From Allacma fusca (Eukaryota; Arthropoda; Collembola; Symphypleona; Sminthuridae), in NCBI GenBank assembly GCA_947179485.1, contig OX359245.1, forward strand, positions 65,955,067 through 66,019,066: DNA of 64,000 nt, written 5' to 3'. The notes beneath the pieces were generated by a model, which was not told the DNA's origin, ran no database searches, and saw only the letters and a list, made by a program, of their open reading frames with translations. A program made the position numbers and the translations under genes. Below, in pieces: positions 24,010-34,516 of the stretch (position 1 is its first letter; each line of letters begins with the position of its first letter).

Positions 24010-24277
24010 CGGACCACACCAGAACAGGCAGAACCGAACCAGACTATTTGGGCCAAATAATAGTCGACGTCTTCGGCTCACGTTTTCTTGGTCGGTGTTA
24101 CACCCTGGACTGTCGACAACAGTTCGTTCCTGGCGCTATGGTTCAAAATTTTGAAACATATTCACATTCACTAGTCTGGCAAAAATTTAAAACGGGGTTT
24201 TTTAAATCGTCCGTACTTCTGGACCAGACAGAATCACATTAGCATTTTTGGTCCGAACCGGAACAGTCCCAGCTCTA
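24010..24277. mobile_element. Possible remnant of an older hAT-like element (CCAGAACC motif)
   Basis: Sequence on both sides of the previous element (22480-22550 and 24010-24277) is rich in GAACCAGA, CCAGAACC and GGTCCGAACC, and the right side ends CAGTCCCAGCTCTA, like a hAT terminus. No matching left end or target duplication was found, so this may be an older element cut by the insertion at 22558. Confidence 0.3.
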
Positions 24278-24448
24278 CCTGCCGACAAAATTTAAATTCT
24301 AAAGTATAAGTTTTTTTAATTGGGGGTGCAAATTATCCTATGTTGCAAATTTGAATGACGATTCTTAGGATAAAATCATTTTAACCTTGATTTTATTTTC
24401 ATATGCTACGACTGATTTCCTTACCTATATTTGCATGAACTTAAAATG

Positions 24449-25969
24449 TCATTCCTGTACGTAAGTAAATCTGGGTCTGACCCCGATCAAAACTCGGGCC
24501 GTATTACGAAGCGTAAAGTTGAGGAAGTTTGGCGTAGAAGCCCTTTCCAATTTATGGAAGCTCCCGACTTTGACACAACAAGCCGGGACTGATTTAATGG
24601 ATTTCACAAAATTGCTTCTCCCAGAATACAAAATATTACAAGCTTGGATTGCCCTTCTCTTGTAATTACAGATCCGAATAGGGAGGTTGATTGCCTTCTC
24701 ACACATAATAATATAAAACCATCCGAAGCATACCCCCAGAATTGTATTCATGAGAGCCAGTGCTGGGGCATGTTGAAACATCACGACCCCAAAAACTATG
24801 AGTAGTACTTGAGCCGTAATGGAGTAGAGCTTCGCCACAAAAATATGGTTCGAGTGTCCCATATTGAAGAACTGTACGGAAAGTTGAATTTCCCGCATGT
24901 GCATGTAAATGCGTCTAGCCCGATTCCAACTGATTAGTCTAAAAGTAAAAGACACATGGCATTGTATTCTTAATTCTTACTAATTCCTGCACAAATTTCA
25001 CAAAAATGTATATACTTCGGTGTATATATATTCTTTGAAACATCTGGAACATATTAGACGCAAATCATCTAGTTTTATTTGTACTGTTTTGGACATGAAT
25101 TTTACCTCCGTAAAGCCCATTTATCCAGTGTCAATTCCGCGTCACATTTAATCAAAAATAAAAGTATTTCCATCACCATGAAGTTGACGAGCAGTAGTGC
25201 GTAAACTACAAATAGTGTATCCAGAAAAAGGCACAAATAAAGATAGCAATTATTTTGCTCTGGCATGGCATGGTACAATAGGAAAGTGGCTTTTGGAAAC
25301 ACTTTCAAGTACGTAATGAATATTGCAACCGGCGGGAAAAGCAAACTGACTGGCATAAAAATCAGAGTCAAATCTTGCATTTGAAGTTGACCGCAAGCTG
25401 GAGCAAGGAAATCTGAAAAAGTCAATTTTTCCATTAATTTTTGGAAATTTTTGACATATTACTTTCCACACACACATTAATAGAGGTGCTTATTTCTATA
25501 AAGACCACTCAACGTCATCTTTAATTACAACAATCGCAAATAGATAATTTATTGGTCGAAAATAGGAAAAAATAAAAAGGAACACATACATATGTATGAA
25601 TGACTGATTCTAAAAATAACCTGAATATTTGAAAATATTGTTAAAAGTTGCTGAATTTATTTCCGAATTACGGATAAAAGACAAGTGTCCCACTGCCAGT
25701 AGTGCCACCGAACTTGAAGCCCAAAACCCATTGGCTGCCAGTAAAAATAAATCCATAGATTGCATACACGTGATGCTTTTGAAGAGCTGATAGACTGCGA
25801 ACATGGAGCGTAGGATCATTAAAAAAAAGTAGCACAGCCAAAGTTTGAATTTTCTTTTGGAAGATCTGATTTTCCCACGATAAATGTCAACCTCGATAGG
25901 GACTAACCCTACGGATGATAAAATTTTCAGTCCTTTAAAATGTAAACGAAGCTGCTGGCAAGTTATCAT
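24449..25969 (-). CDS. Multi-pass membrane protein, gustatory-receptor-like (third, diverged paralog)
   Basis: Exons 25969-25621, 25412-25106 and 24938-24449 join in phase to 381 residues, with the same two intron positions and phases (1 and 2) as the two upstream paralogs. The start is the ATG at 25969 (MITCQQLRLHFKGL), which aligns with MLTCDHVRLHLKVL; an upstream GTG is not needed. Hydrophobic segments sit at LWLCYFFLMILRSMFAVYQ, FWASSSVALLAVGHL, LTLIFMPVSLLFPPVAIFI, LFVVYALLLVNFMVMEILLF and two more in exon 3. The tail STPNFLNFTLRNTARVLIGV matches the family. Divergence is much greater than between units A and B, so this duplicate is older. Chemoreceptor identity is inferred from topology and expansion only. 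Confidence 0.6.
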
Positions 25970-25981
25970 ATTGTTCACTTC

Positions 25982-26838
25982 CGGTTAGATATATTTTAAA
26001 TCAAAATTGAAAATAACTAATTAAATGAATTAATTCAAACTTGAGTACAGTATTTATATTTCAAAAATGAAAATAATTTCTAAATTTCTATATGCAATGG
26101 TTTAAATGTCTTTTTTATGGTCCGTCTCACTTCCACAATAAGCAATATGGGTTTGCCAAAATTTTAAAGGAGTGTCAGTAAAATCTATTTGTGCTCCTGG
26201 GAAGGAAATGCAATGCTAGGGATAGTGAAAAATTGGCGTGTGCTATTGTCAATATAGATGTTCAAGGATTTTGAGAAGCAGTTTTAGATTAGAAATTGCA
26301 TGTTATTTAAATAACAATTGGACGTCTGAACAACGGGATATGAGCATAAAACTCTATGATCACTGATTTTAACAAACATTTGGCCTTCTTCGGGGAAAAA
26401 ATACTAGAAAGTTCATGTTGGATTAAGTCATTTTTTTCAATTTTCCGAAGAAACATTGGGTTCACAAATGAATGCTTGTGACAAATTATATAGGTATTAT
26501 TTCCTGTAAGTTTTGAGGAAATTCGATAGCCTGTGAGATTATGTTGGCGAGTAATGACATGGGAATTTAAAAAGTGCGTGCCTCAATTTCTAAGCCCCCA
26601 ATTTTTTAAGCTCAATTTTTTACGATCAATGCTTGGAAGCACAGGAAATTTAAATATGCAAATAACAAATTAGAAAATAAAATGAAGGACCAAACGAGAA
26701 TTTAGATTTTATTGTGGGAACCGTTTCTTCCGAAGTACTTTTATTGTTAATCCAGTATTTTATATGGAGTTTTTGATTTTATTATTAATATACTCCATAT
26801 TTTTACGTTCAAAAATCCCGATGTAGCTTCAGAGGAGA
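25982..26838. other. Intergenic, no feature recognised
   Basis: AT-rich sequence between the third receptor and the odorant-binding-like gene. No gene or clear repeat seen. Confidence 0.5.
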
Positions 26839-28128
26839 TCAATCAATAACTCCTCGTAACTCCCTCTGCTGGCCCTTGGACTTGACGTAGCTCTTCGCGG
26901 TATTCTTAAAAACGTCGGGGATGTCCGGACATAGCTGTAAGACCAGACAATTTTAATTTATTTGAATCGATTTATTTAAAATTTAATTGAATCGATTTAT
27001 TTAAAATTTAATTGAATCAATTCAATCAAATTTTTTTCGTCAGGTTTCATGACGCTTTAAATGTAATAAATAAATATTCCATGCAGAGATCTTCATTCAA
27101 ATATAACGAGATGCCCTTACCTTCATTGCTTCCGCGGCAACTTTAAATGCAGCATCAACAGCGCACTTGATGATAGGTCGGTACGTTTTGCATGTGGGGT
27201 CATTTGGCTTCAGCTTTTTAACTATACAGAAGCAAAGCCGAAGAAAACATGAGAAAAGGTAATCGATTCTTCTAAGAAAAATAAACAAATATGGAATTAA
27301 AATAAAATGCCATTTACCATAATCCAAGCAAGCATCCCAGATTTTCCAAATAAATTCCATAAACCTTTTCGGGACATTATCATTGAGAAGGTTTTTGGCA
27401 TAGTCAAAATTAAATAGTCCATCTTCTTTCAGCTATAAAATTGTTTAAAATAAAAAGTATTACAAACCTGGAATTTTGACAGGAAAATCTCAATGTAATA
27501 AGTAATAATTTTTCACTTACAATGTTCAGTTTTTTCCCGATGCATTTGACGATGCACTGTCAATACGAAAAAAAAAGAATTATATTTCAGAAAGTTTCGA
27601 GTACACAAATTTGTTTATAGTATTTTACGGGCAGAACATCCTTAAGTTTCTTCTTCAACTTTCCAATGGTCAATTGCATTTCCTTCATGCATTCGTTGAA
27701 GGCTGGCAAGCCTTTGACAGCCATTTTTTTCAAGAAGTGAATGCATGTTAGTTCCCCGTTCTCATCTGTTTCTTTGACTCCATCTCCAAACTAATTAAAG
27801 ACAAAATAATGTTTCGTAAATATTTTAAAAACAATTTTTTTTGTACAGTTTCCTACCTTGAAAGTTTCCACCAGTTTCGGATCAATAGAGTCCTTCTTCA
27901 TCCAGTTGTTGATATTAGTGTCTACACCTTTGGGGATTTCAAACCCCTTCGGAGTACCCTTTGGAGGATCGCCATTGATTCCAGGCTTGAGGGGATAAAA
28001 TTCCAAGAAGACAACAAAACTTTGTGAATCAGAAAAAAATACGAATTTTATTTAAAATTAATACATTGAGCACTTACCGTTAGAATTGTTACAACCAGCA
28101 GGAACCAGACCTCGCCTTTGAAGACCAT
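26839..28128 (-). CDS. Secreted odorant-binding-like protein (PBP/GOBP type)
   Basis: Seven exons on the minus strand join in phase: 28128-28078, 27985-27857, 27790-27629, 27556-27521, 27432-27318, 27221-27121, 26934-26839, giving 229 residues. Exon 1 alone encodes a signal peptide (MVFKGEVWFLLVVTILT), so the product is secreted. Helical, lysine-rich sequence follows, with cysteines spaced as in six-cysteine odorant-binding proteins: FNECMKE, then C-x3-C (CIVKC), then DACLDY, PTCKTY and IKCAVD, plus two additional cysteines (LTCIHF and LCPD). The C2-x3-C3 spacing is the strongest family sign; C4-C5 is longer than in classic insect members. Such proteins carry small hydrophobic ligands, often odorants. 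The assignment rests on pattern, not on a search. The acceptor of exon 2 was chosen because it alone keeps the frame. Confidence 0.65.
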
Positions 28129-28322
28129 GTTTCTCTCCTGGTGTCAACTTCACAGTGGATCCTGGAAAATGTAAATGTTTTATTTTTATAACCTATTTTG
28201 ATAATAACATGTCAAAATTGGTCTCTTGGAGGACAATCTTTTTGTATATTTTAATACTAGGCTTTATTTTCAATCAGCCCATAATTACGATTTTTTTTAT
28301 TTGCTTTCAAAACGGTTACTTC

Positions 28323-28610
28323 CAGTCGCACCGGATCCAACACTGGCATTTTTCTGTGTTGCAGTCTATTGTTAATCCTCACCTGGATTTTGATGTATGT
28401 GTTTAGTGGGGAATTTATTCAAAGTTTAATTCCCAATGTCCCATCCAAGCAGGAAATTTGGTTCAATTCCCTCCAGCGTCATTTAATAATGGAGATATTT
28501 TCTTTTGAAGATTGCGGTATCATATGGTTTTGGGGGTGGTCGGATTTTTCAGACGATTGCGATATTTACGTCCAAAATTGTCCTTCGAAAAAACTTCCGC
28601 GGACGAAGGT
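28323..28610 (+). CDS. Unassigned exon-like frame with a membrane anchor
   Basis: After a possible 3' splice site near 28324 the frame is open to a donor-like AAG|GTACTC at 28610. It encodes a hydrophobic anchor (IFLCCSLLLILTWILMYVF) followed by about 60 residues ending DDCDIYVQNCPSKKLPRTK. A type II glycosyltransferase such as a fucosyltransferase could begin this way, but no domain is certain, no start codon is secure and no in-phase next exon was found. It may be a gene relic. Confidence 0.25.
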
Positions 28611-28629
28611 ACTCATTTAAAAAATAATT

Positions 28630-29760
28630 TGTGACTCTCCTTCAAATCCCATGGCTATAGTAAGCTATAATTTTCAAACGATATTCTGAAATGTTCTGAT
28701 AATGCTGTTTCAGTTCATGGACAGAAATACTTGATGATACCTGTGATTCATTTAGGACACTGCAACGTGAGTTCTGCAAATACAAGCAATTATAGGAAGA
28801 TTGAAAATTCGTGGTCCTGTAACAAAAAAAAAAAGAAATGCAGAGCTTACAACCTCATACAAGTTTAAGACGTCCTTTAGAATGAAATGTAAAACTCGTA
28901 TTGAGATTAATTGTAAGTACTTACATGACAAGCTGAGACAATTAAGAATCAAGTTTTTTTAATATTTGTGCGTTTAGTAAATTTTTGCTGACTGTTTTAC
29001 TATCCGTATTATTAGTGGAACCGTGGGGCTACGTATATAGTTATGTCAAAATATTTGTTTCGTTTCATTGACCTAGGTAATTATTTGTGGCAGAATTTCA
29101 GGGTCTTCAATGGATTTCAAAACCAATCATGTGTGTTCCTACTCTCTAATTTAGTTCCTTTTTTATGCTGGACAAAGCAACAGTACTTAATATCGGGTCA
29201 TGTTCAATGACTATTTGAAAAACCAATATAATTTCATGTAAATACTAAATACGCATTGACCAGGTTTGAAAAACAAATCCCACATGTTGACCTAAAGTCA
29301 CTGAAGTAAGCTTTAAAATATATGGAAAAGAATCTAATACAACCTAAGTGTTTTTTCAAAGGTTTGAGACCTTCCGTTGTGTATGCTGTTTTGTGTGCTT
29401 TTTTTATTATATTTTTTTTCTCGACTATGAATTTATATTAGACCAGACAAAAACTGTAGTCAAACATAGACAGTGTACTCTTCCTTGATATTTTATTTAA
29501 GTTTGGTAGAAAATGCAGTCCAAAGTATTAAATGTACGTCCACACAGTTCTTTACTATACAGCCACAAATAAATGCCACTGTATTTAAGTTCCCCAGTGT
29601 ATAGCTCTGGGTTTAATGAGAAATGACAATCAAACAGAAACGCACATAAAAAAAATTGTGCCCAATTACCCTCCACATTGACCCAACATTTGCCAGGATG
29701 ATTTAATAACCATCAGGAAGAACATTTTCAGAAATTATATCACAATTGATTTATTACGAT
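28630..29760. other. Intergenic, no feature recognised
   Basis: AT-rich sequence; short exon-like stretches such as 28713-28770 could not be joined into a gene. Confidence 0.45.
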
Positions 29761-29777
29761 GCCTTTACAAGAATTTT

Positions 29778-30146
29778 TCAGTAATGACCATGGTAGCCTC
29801 CGTGACCTCCTTGATTGTACCCATAATTGTCATAGCCTTGATTATATCCGTGCCCACCATGTCCCCCATATCCACTATTGTAACCTCCGTGTCCTTTTTT
29901 AGATCCTTTGCCTTTGCTTCGATGTCTTGTTTCAGCCACTGCCAGGTCATCTCCACGTTCGAATGATCCCTTCAGGGCCAAAGCCACGGATGCCAAAAGT
30001 ATGACACAAAGGAAGATTGCCTGGAACACATTTAAAATCTTATTTGTAATGCTGCTTGCAAATATGTATAACTTCAGATTTTGTTTTAAAAAATTCAATA
30101 CGAATAATATCAACGGAGCTGTAAAATTTCTTACCAAGAACTTCAT
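29778..30146 (-). CDS. Small secreted Gly/His/Tyr-rich protein
   Basis: Two exons: 30146-30135 (only four codons, MKFL) and 30020-29778, giving 84 residues. The intron interrupts the signal peptide, MKFL + AIFLCVILLASVALAL. The mature part starts KGSFERGDDLAVAETRHRSK, then a basic KGKGSKKGH stretch, and ends in GGY, GGH and GYNQG repeats up to a terminal GGYHGHY. A TATA box (TATAAAA) at 30277-30271 lies about 125 bp before the ATG. Glycine-rich secreted peptides of this kind are found among cuticle, silk and antimicrobial proteins; I cannot choose. The single-frame reading without the splice also stays open, but the AG and GT sites and the peptide logic favour the intron. Confidence 0.7.
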   Translation of the reverse strand: MKFLVRNFTAPLILFVLNFLKQNLKLYIFASSITNKILNVFQAIFLCVILLASVALALKGSFERGDDLAVAETRHRSKGKGSKKGHGGYNSGYGGHGGHGYNQGYDNYGYNQGGHGGYHGHY

Positions 30147-30267
30147 TTTAAGTCTTAAGTGTATCTAAAAGGAATACAAAATTATTGATTCAAAAATTCT
30201 TGGGGATATCACAAGCTGGAACGATTCTCTTGCAAGTGTCACTGATACTCAGAATTTATTTTTAGGC

Positions 30268-30280
30268 TGCTTTTATAGAG
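30268..30280 (-). promoter_or_regulatory. TATA box of the Gly-rich peptide gene
   Basis: CTCTATAAAAGCAG on the minus strand, about 125 bp upstream of the ATG at 30146. Position and sequence fit a core promoter. Confidence 0.55.
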
Positions 30281-31126
30281 CTTTGATGGGAGCATTAGCG
30301 TATATGTGTACTAAATATCCAGTAACAAGTTTTTTTTGGATGAGGTGAAGATGCAAAAACTGAATCAGCTTTGAAAAATAATTGAATAAGAAACCGGATT
30401 CTGTTTTTTGATTGTTAAAAAAATGCACTTTGGTGATGTGGAGGCTTTGAGGGATTTTTTAATGCTCATGTAATGCATACCTATCTCTGTAACTCTGCAC
30501 CCGTGTTGTTTATTTCCATGCTGATGAAAATAAATTGTATAATTTACATTTTTCTGTCGTGCTACAGGTGCGGACAGTTTTTATGGACGACTGTCTAAGA
30601 ACTGCGAACTTGTTCTTGGAAGATATGGCAATGAGCTTATCTTAACAACAATTAATAAGACAGGTTTTGGTTGCTTTTGTGCACATTTACTATATTTTAC
30701 ATTTTTTTGTGAGGAAGCAACATTTATGGGTTTGCTTCTGCTGCGTGTAATTGTGATTTTCGCAGTACTATTTATAAACCTTGTAAAAAACTAACATTTA
30801 TGCAATTTTTATCATATGAGTAAAGCCTTTTAAGATTACGGAATCCCTTTATGAGTAATTTGCAGTCAATTTATATTTGGTGCTGCATTAAAGTACCTAA
30901 CGCATGTTTAGTAGCGTATTTGTTTTAGTTCAATATAACAGCTGAATTGATTTGTAGCCGCCACCGGTGTAGATTTTGCTGATGATCATAAATCACAACT
31001 TCCACAGCATCCTTTGAATCATCCTCCGTAATCTCCTCTGAATCCTTCTCTGCCAATTTTTCTGAATCCTCCTCCGTAATTTCTCCTGAATCCTCCTCTG
31101 TAACTTCCATATCACTAACCTCGACC

Positions 31127-31389
31127 TTATCCCTTACGACACCTTTTTCTACACCGTCTGTGTTTCGATACCTCTACTGGAACCTTTACATCATTCCCAG
31201 GCTCCTCAGCTACTTGAGCCAAAATGGATGACACGATCAGAGCCATCCAAAAAAGAATTGCCTGTATCAACAATACACAAAAAAAAATTTCAAGTAAACA
31301 GTAATTATTAGAAATCTCAAATGAAACTCAAAACTATTAAAGCAAGATTTAAAGAAAGGAACAAAATAATATCTTACCCAAAACTTCAT
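31127..31389 (-). CDS. Small secreted peptide gene, probably frameshifted
   Basis: Exons 31389-31378 (MKFW) and 31261-31127 give 48 residues: a signal peptide (AILFWMALIVSSILA after MKFW), then QVAEEPGNDVKVPVEV, ending SKHRRCRKRCRKG. Just after VPVEV a second frame opens without a stop and runs to 30925; it encodes DGVEKGVVRDKVEVSDMEV, then acidic repeats such as EEITEDDS. A one-base indel near 31170 would therefore explain both readings, and the ancestral product was probably the acidic form of about 110 residues. Alternatively the basic Cys-containing end is real. The gene has the same 12-nt first exon and phase-0 intron as its neighbour at 29778. A TATAAAT at 31487-31481 lies about 95 bp upstream. 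Confidence 0.5.
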
Positions 31390-31499
31390 GACACGGTATT
31401 CCCTTCAACCTGAATTGTATCTTGTGACACACATTTGCAAAATAATTACAAGTTTAGCCTGGCCGTTCCTGTTGCTCTGTATTTATAGTTGTCTCCTTT

Positions 31500-32048
31500 T
31501 CCAGGAAATAATTATTTTTGATGGAAAGTTTTTATAAAACCATTGTACGGAACGGAATTCCTCTCTGTCATTGTTCTTTTTCCAGCAAATGTAGGTACAT
31601 AAATGTACATAATGTCAAGGAGAATACGATGGGTGAAGTAAATATTTTGTTTTTAATTTTACTGTCACGCTTTCAATTTGGAAATGGGAAGTCCGAAGTT
31701 AATTCCGTTGCATTTGTTACAGCTACCCTCAAGTTCAAGTTGAACCTGGTAATACACTAAATGAGGTCAGTTTTTAAATGCTGATTGTTTTTTTTTTTGT
31801 TTTTCGTGGTTCCTTTTACAGGTTCATTGAAAAATAAGGAAGCGAACTAAGATTTCGGGCAATGAACACATTACAATTGTTAATAATTAAAATATATTAA
31901 AATTATTATTATTTATTAATAAAGATATTAAATTGGGACTTCATAATTAAAGTACCTACTTTTTGCCTTCATAGTTTATTCAAAATTTTTAAATTAACCT
32001 CAGATAATTTTTAACTTAAACTATGCAATCCTTCAGCATTGAAATAAC
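31500..32048. other. Intergenic, no feature recognised
   Basis: AT-rich spacer between the peptide gene and the duplicated zinc-finger segment. Confidence 0.5.
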
Positions 32049-33178
32049 CATATGAAGCAAAATGTGATGTAGGGCTTAAGTTAGCATCTTTGCCTCAATT
32101 TACCTGGACACAGCTCTGGCAATAATTAGGATATTTCAGATGGACTTTGCATGAAACCATTTAGTGTCAACTCCACTCAGAAACCATACATATGAGGCTT
32201 ACAATTCTTGTTTATCTTCCCATGAGCATATTTACAGTGTAGATTCTACTGCGTAGTACTGAAGTGTAATTATTAAAATTATTACATAATAATTGCATGC
32301 GAGAACCTTCCCTATTGTTGGAAATGCATTTAATGAGTGCTTATATAATTGCGCATGTTTTTATATTTACATAACAATTTAGCAAAAGTGCTCACTACAA
32401 GAGTTTTGTGGTCACGTTTTTGTAATGGACAATTTCCTGTTGTCATTTCCAATAACTTTCTGGGAATTTTGCCGCACGTCACATAATACTACAATTTAAT
32501 TTCCCCTAATTAGTTGCTATATAAGCATTCCTAAAAAAAATAGAAAATCGGAGATTATACTTTCCAGAATTCTTGGATAAGCCGTTTGCAACTTCTTTCA
32601 CTTCTGAAATCCAATAAGATGAGTTAGGTCAATGTCACAAATTTTTTAAATTCTGAAAAAAAAATTGTTGAAATTGAAAAAAAAACAGTTAATTGTTGTT
32701 GTCCATGTTGGTGGATTAATGCACTCTAAAAGAGCATTGGGGAGTTTGAGTTCGGTTACAAAATTTTCATGGAAATGCTGACCCCGAAGGGCCTTTCACC
32801 AGTGTGAATTTTTAAATGCCTTCGTAATGAGCTATATTGAATAAAATCCCTTTTACAATACTCGAAACTGTATGGCCTCTCCCCGGTATGTTTTCTATAG
32901 TGAATTTCTAGGTTGTAGGAAGTGCTGTAATCCGAATTGCAAAATTTGCAGACATACGTCCTCCTGCCTAATAAGTGAGTCTTTAAATGCCTAATCAATG
33001 AGCTATTCCAGAGATATTGTTTCTCGCAAAATTTGCACTTGAAAAATATTTGGTTGCTGGAATTTTCCAAATGAGACTTCCCTTGACTTGCTTTGGAAAC
33101 ATTCTTCCGGAAACTGGAAACCTTGTGGGGTTTTTCGTGGGTATGGGACCGGATGTGGATTTCAAGGGCGGAAATTTG
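32049..33178. repeat. Left copy of the 1,130-bp direct duplication flanking the LINE
   Basis: Matches 37951-39080 base for base wherever compared (constant offset 5,902). It begins CATATGAAGC and ends GGAAATTTG. The right copy joins the LINE 3' tail at its left edge and continues into the intact zinc-finger gene at its right edge; the left copy does the reverse. This is the arrangement of a target-site duplication, but very long. Confidence 0.9.
32756..33178 (-). pseudogene. 3' fragment of the C2H2 zinc-finger gene
   Basis: The C-terminal 140 or so codons of the zinc-finger gene at 38658-39299, created by the duplication. The coding frame meets the LINE at 33178/33179, so the first two and a half fingers are missing. 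The sequence of the shared part is the same as in the complete gene. Confidence 0.85.
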
Positions 33179-33697
33179 GGCGGAACTACTAGGCGCGAAG
33201 TACGAACGAACACACACAATATTTTTCTCTCCAAAAATCTCGAAAAACTAATTGTGATATTGTTATCATTGAAGGTGACAATTCAGTGTATAGATGAAAG
33301 TTGAATAACCCAGAGATCATAGTTGATATTGACCCAAAGTGCGACCCACAGTACTGTAAACAAACCCAAAATTAAATAAATGAAAAAAGTGTAGCCTGGG
33401 AACGGACAATCTGCATAGTTAGCCACTGAGACATTGGAGCTGAAATAAGTTTTAGAACTCTGGAGGCCGGCTACCGCTGGTGCCTGGGCTAGGACAGGGG
33501 ATTAAGTTCCCAAACTAAATTTGGTATTCGAATGTTGGAGTCTTAGCCCAGGCGGCTACCAAGGCAAGTTCTTTTCAACTTCAAACATCACACAAACAAT
33601 TTCAAATCTTGTCAAAACATTCCTTAGCGGAGGCTGAAAACTTTGTAAAGGCAAAACTGAATATAACGTATCTTTTATTATTCCCTGATTTCATGAA

Positions 33698-34516
33698 ATG
33701 GAACAAATTCTCGTAAAACTGGACTCTCTGGAGAAAAGGCTGGAAAAACTAGATGATCTGGAAACCAAAATTTTGCAACTTGATGAAAAATTCAACAAAG
33801 TGGATCAGCTCAGTGAAAAGATTGAGAGATTGACTACTACAAACAACAATATCATTTCAAGAGTCAAAGGTCAAGCTACAGCAATTGTAAATCTGGAGAA
33901 GCAAGTTCAATCACAGCAGGAGGAAATCAAACAACTCAAAACCGAACTTTTTCGAACTAATAACGATGTGAAATTTTCAAGTAACTCAGACCGCCAACTA
34001 AATCTAATAGTCAAAGGCCTCCCAATTCCGTCCAGAAACAGCCAGAATAGTGCAAAACTGATTGTGAAAAGCGAGTTGCTTCAGAAAATCTGTAATTCAG
34101 AAGAAGAGGAGCAAGAATTTCTCAAGTGGTTTGCTGTAGAGACATTCCAAACGAAGGCTTCTCACCCAAATGGAAGCGGAAAATGCATCTACAAGCTAAA
34201 ATTTCAGAACCGGCAAAATGCGCAGCAAGTCAGATCCCGGTGCTCAAAACTACAAAGTAGCAACATCTCTGTCAACGAGGATCTTTCAGGGCCGCAACGA
34301 GCAGTTGTCAACTCATTGCTAAAGAAGCGAAGAGAACTCATGAAAGACGAAAACACCAAAAGCCATCTCTACGCGAATCGGTATTTAATTGTAAAGCGTC
34401 CAAATGGGGATGAATATTTCGAATCAAATGGTACAACTATTATCCCAATCTCTTCAATCCCAAACTACAAATCCAAATCATCCCTCCAACACGGAACAAC
34501 ATTACCTAATGCATAG
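33698..34516 (+). CDS. LINE ORF1 protein (coiled-coil RNA-binding type)
   Basis: 272 residues from a good ATG. Residues 1-85 are a coiled coil with many Leu/Ile heptads (LVKLDSLEKRLEKLDDLETK and onward). After a short linker comes an RRM-like and C-terminal part that begins LNLIVKGLPI (about residue 102) and contains INVNEDLS-like sequence (ISVNEDLSGPQ, about residue 200), as in L1-type ORF1 proteins that coat the element RNA as trimers. No CCHC knuckle is present. It ends with TAG at 34514, and the same frame continues into ORF2. Confidence 0.8.
   Translation: MEQILVKLDSLEKRLEKLDDLETKILQLDEKFNKVDQLSEKIERLTTTNNNIISRVKGQATAIVNLEKQVQSQQEEIKQLKTELFRTNNDVKFSSNSDRQLNLIVKGLPIPSRNSQNSAKLIVKSELLQKICNSEEEEQEFLKWFAVETFQTKASHPNGSGKCIYKLKFQNRQNAQQVRSRCSKLQSSNISVNEDLSGPQRAVVNSLLKKRRELMKDENTKSHLYANRYLIVKRPNGDEYFESNGTTIIPISSIPNYKSKSSLQHGTTLPNA

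Noticed and set aside
33017-33304. Plus-strand frame over the zinc-finger fragment and LINE start
   Set aside because: It is antisense to the zinc-finger codons and crosses the insertion join.
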